A stretch of DNA of 64,000 nt from Pelecanus crispus (Eukaryota; Chordata; Aves; Pelecaniformes; Pelecanidae): positions 9,961,806 through 10,025,805 of the forward strand of contig NC_134648.1 of NCBI RefSeq assembly GCF_030463565.1. The letters are read 5' to 3'. This document shows, piece after piece, positions 63,601-64,000 of this stretch. Both the position numbers and the translations under genes were made by a program. The notes beneath the pieces were generated by a model that ran no database searches, had not been told where the DNA came from, and saw nothing but the letters and a program-made list of their open reading frames with translations. The number at the start of each line of letters is the position of its first letter. The first letter of the stretch is position 1.

Positions 63601-64000
63601 ATTGAGAATGAAATTCATCTTTCTGCCAAACTGGTTTTGCTCCCCATTTGACATCCCCTGGTTTAGAGCAAGGTGTGTCTCACTAATTGGTTGCATCAAT
63701 GGCAAAGATGAGGAAGGAAGCGAAACCCGAGCTAACAAGCTTTGCTGAGTTTGTTTTCTTGGGCTCTGCACTGGTACTGCTGGAGTTTGTAGTGAAGAGT
63801 GAAGGAAGCAGCTGGGGGGATTTGGGTGGCGAGGAGGAGAAGGCAATAGTGCTCAGCTGAAAATGGTATCCTGTAAGGACCTTCCAGCTGACAGAAATGT
63901 CAGTGTGTGAAATATTTGCATGGGTATGTGACTGGTAGGAGCTGTGGCATCAGATCTGTTGCCTGGTAATATTCTCTGAAATAGGTTTCTTTCTGGGCAT
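60641..64000. other. AT-rich region upstream of CSTF3
   Basis: Mostly unremarkable non-coding DNA. It holds a 34-codon frame at 60646-60750 next to the CpG island and an AT-rich repeat cluster at 62814-62874. No HIPK3 coding exon (the next gene in human) or other protein match is visible. It may be intron of a divergent transcript. Confidence 0.65.
62814..62874. repeat. AT-rich cluster of ATATGAA words in both orientations
   Basis: At least five copies of ATATGAA or its reverse complement TTCATAT occur in about 60 bp. They could form alternative short hairpins. Probably low-complexity sequence. Confidence 0.6.

Overview
The window is vertebrate nuclear DNA, most likely from a bird. It has long GT-AG introns, a CR1 LINE 3' end with the ATTCTATGATTCT-type tail typical of birds, very few other transposon remains, and protein-coding exons very close to their mammalian orthologues. 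There are no prokaryotic features: no operons, CRISPR arrays, IS elements or phage genes. The species cannot be named from the sequence alone.

Layout. (1) Positions 370-4295, plus strand: the last six coding exons of TCP11L1 (T-complex 11 like 1), 381 residues ending in a stop codon; the 5' part of the gene lies left of the window. (2) Positions 4296 to about 7620: its 3' UTR and the junction between two convergent genes. Opposing AATAAA signals sit about 35 bp apart (7595-7600 on plus, 7633-7638 on minus), so the two mRNAs probably end on top of each other. (3) Positions about 7615-59863, minus strand: the complete CSTF3 gene (CstF-77). All 21 coding exons were placed by hand. They join in frame at GT-AG junctions into a 718-codon reading frame plus stop. 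Intron 3 is about 25.1 kb and intron 1 about 9.65 kb; together they make up more than half of the window. (4) Positions about 59400-60640: the CpG-island promoter of CSTF3, with a YY1-type site and ETS-type sites, probably bidirectional. (5) Positions 60640-64000: AT-rich upstream DNA with no coding exon that I recognise. In human the next gene on this side is HIPK3; none of its coding sequence is visible here.

Biology. CSTF3 is the scaffold of the cleavage stimulation factor, which drives mRNA 3'-end formation. Its intron 3 begins with a weak 5' splice site (GAG|GTTAAT), is very long, and has poly(A)-signal-like motifs soon after the splice site. Reading through the donor gives a truncated protein of exactly 100 residues. 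This is the arrangement described in mammals for autoregulatory intronic polyadenylation of this gene, and it is the best-supported regulatory observation in the window.

I found no convincing undescribed system. The remaining findings are modest: GC-rich, exon-like blocks in introns and in the intergenic junction, a perfect 28-bp palindrome and other hairpins in intron 3, an old MIR-type SINE, and a small ORF on the divergent side of the promoter.
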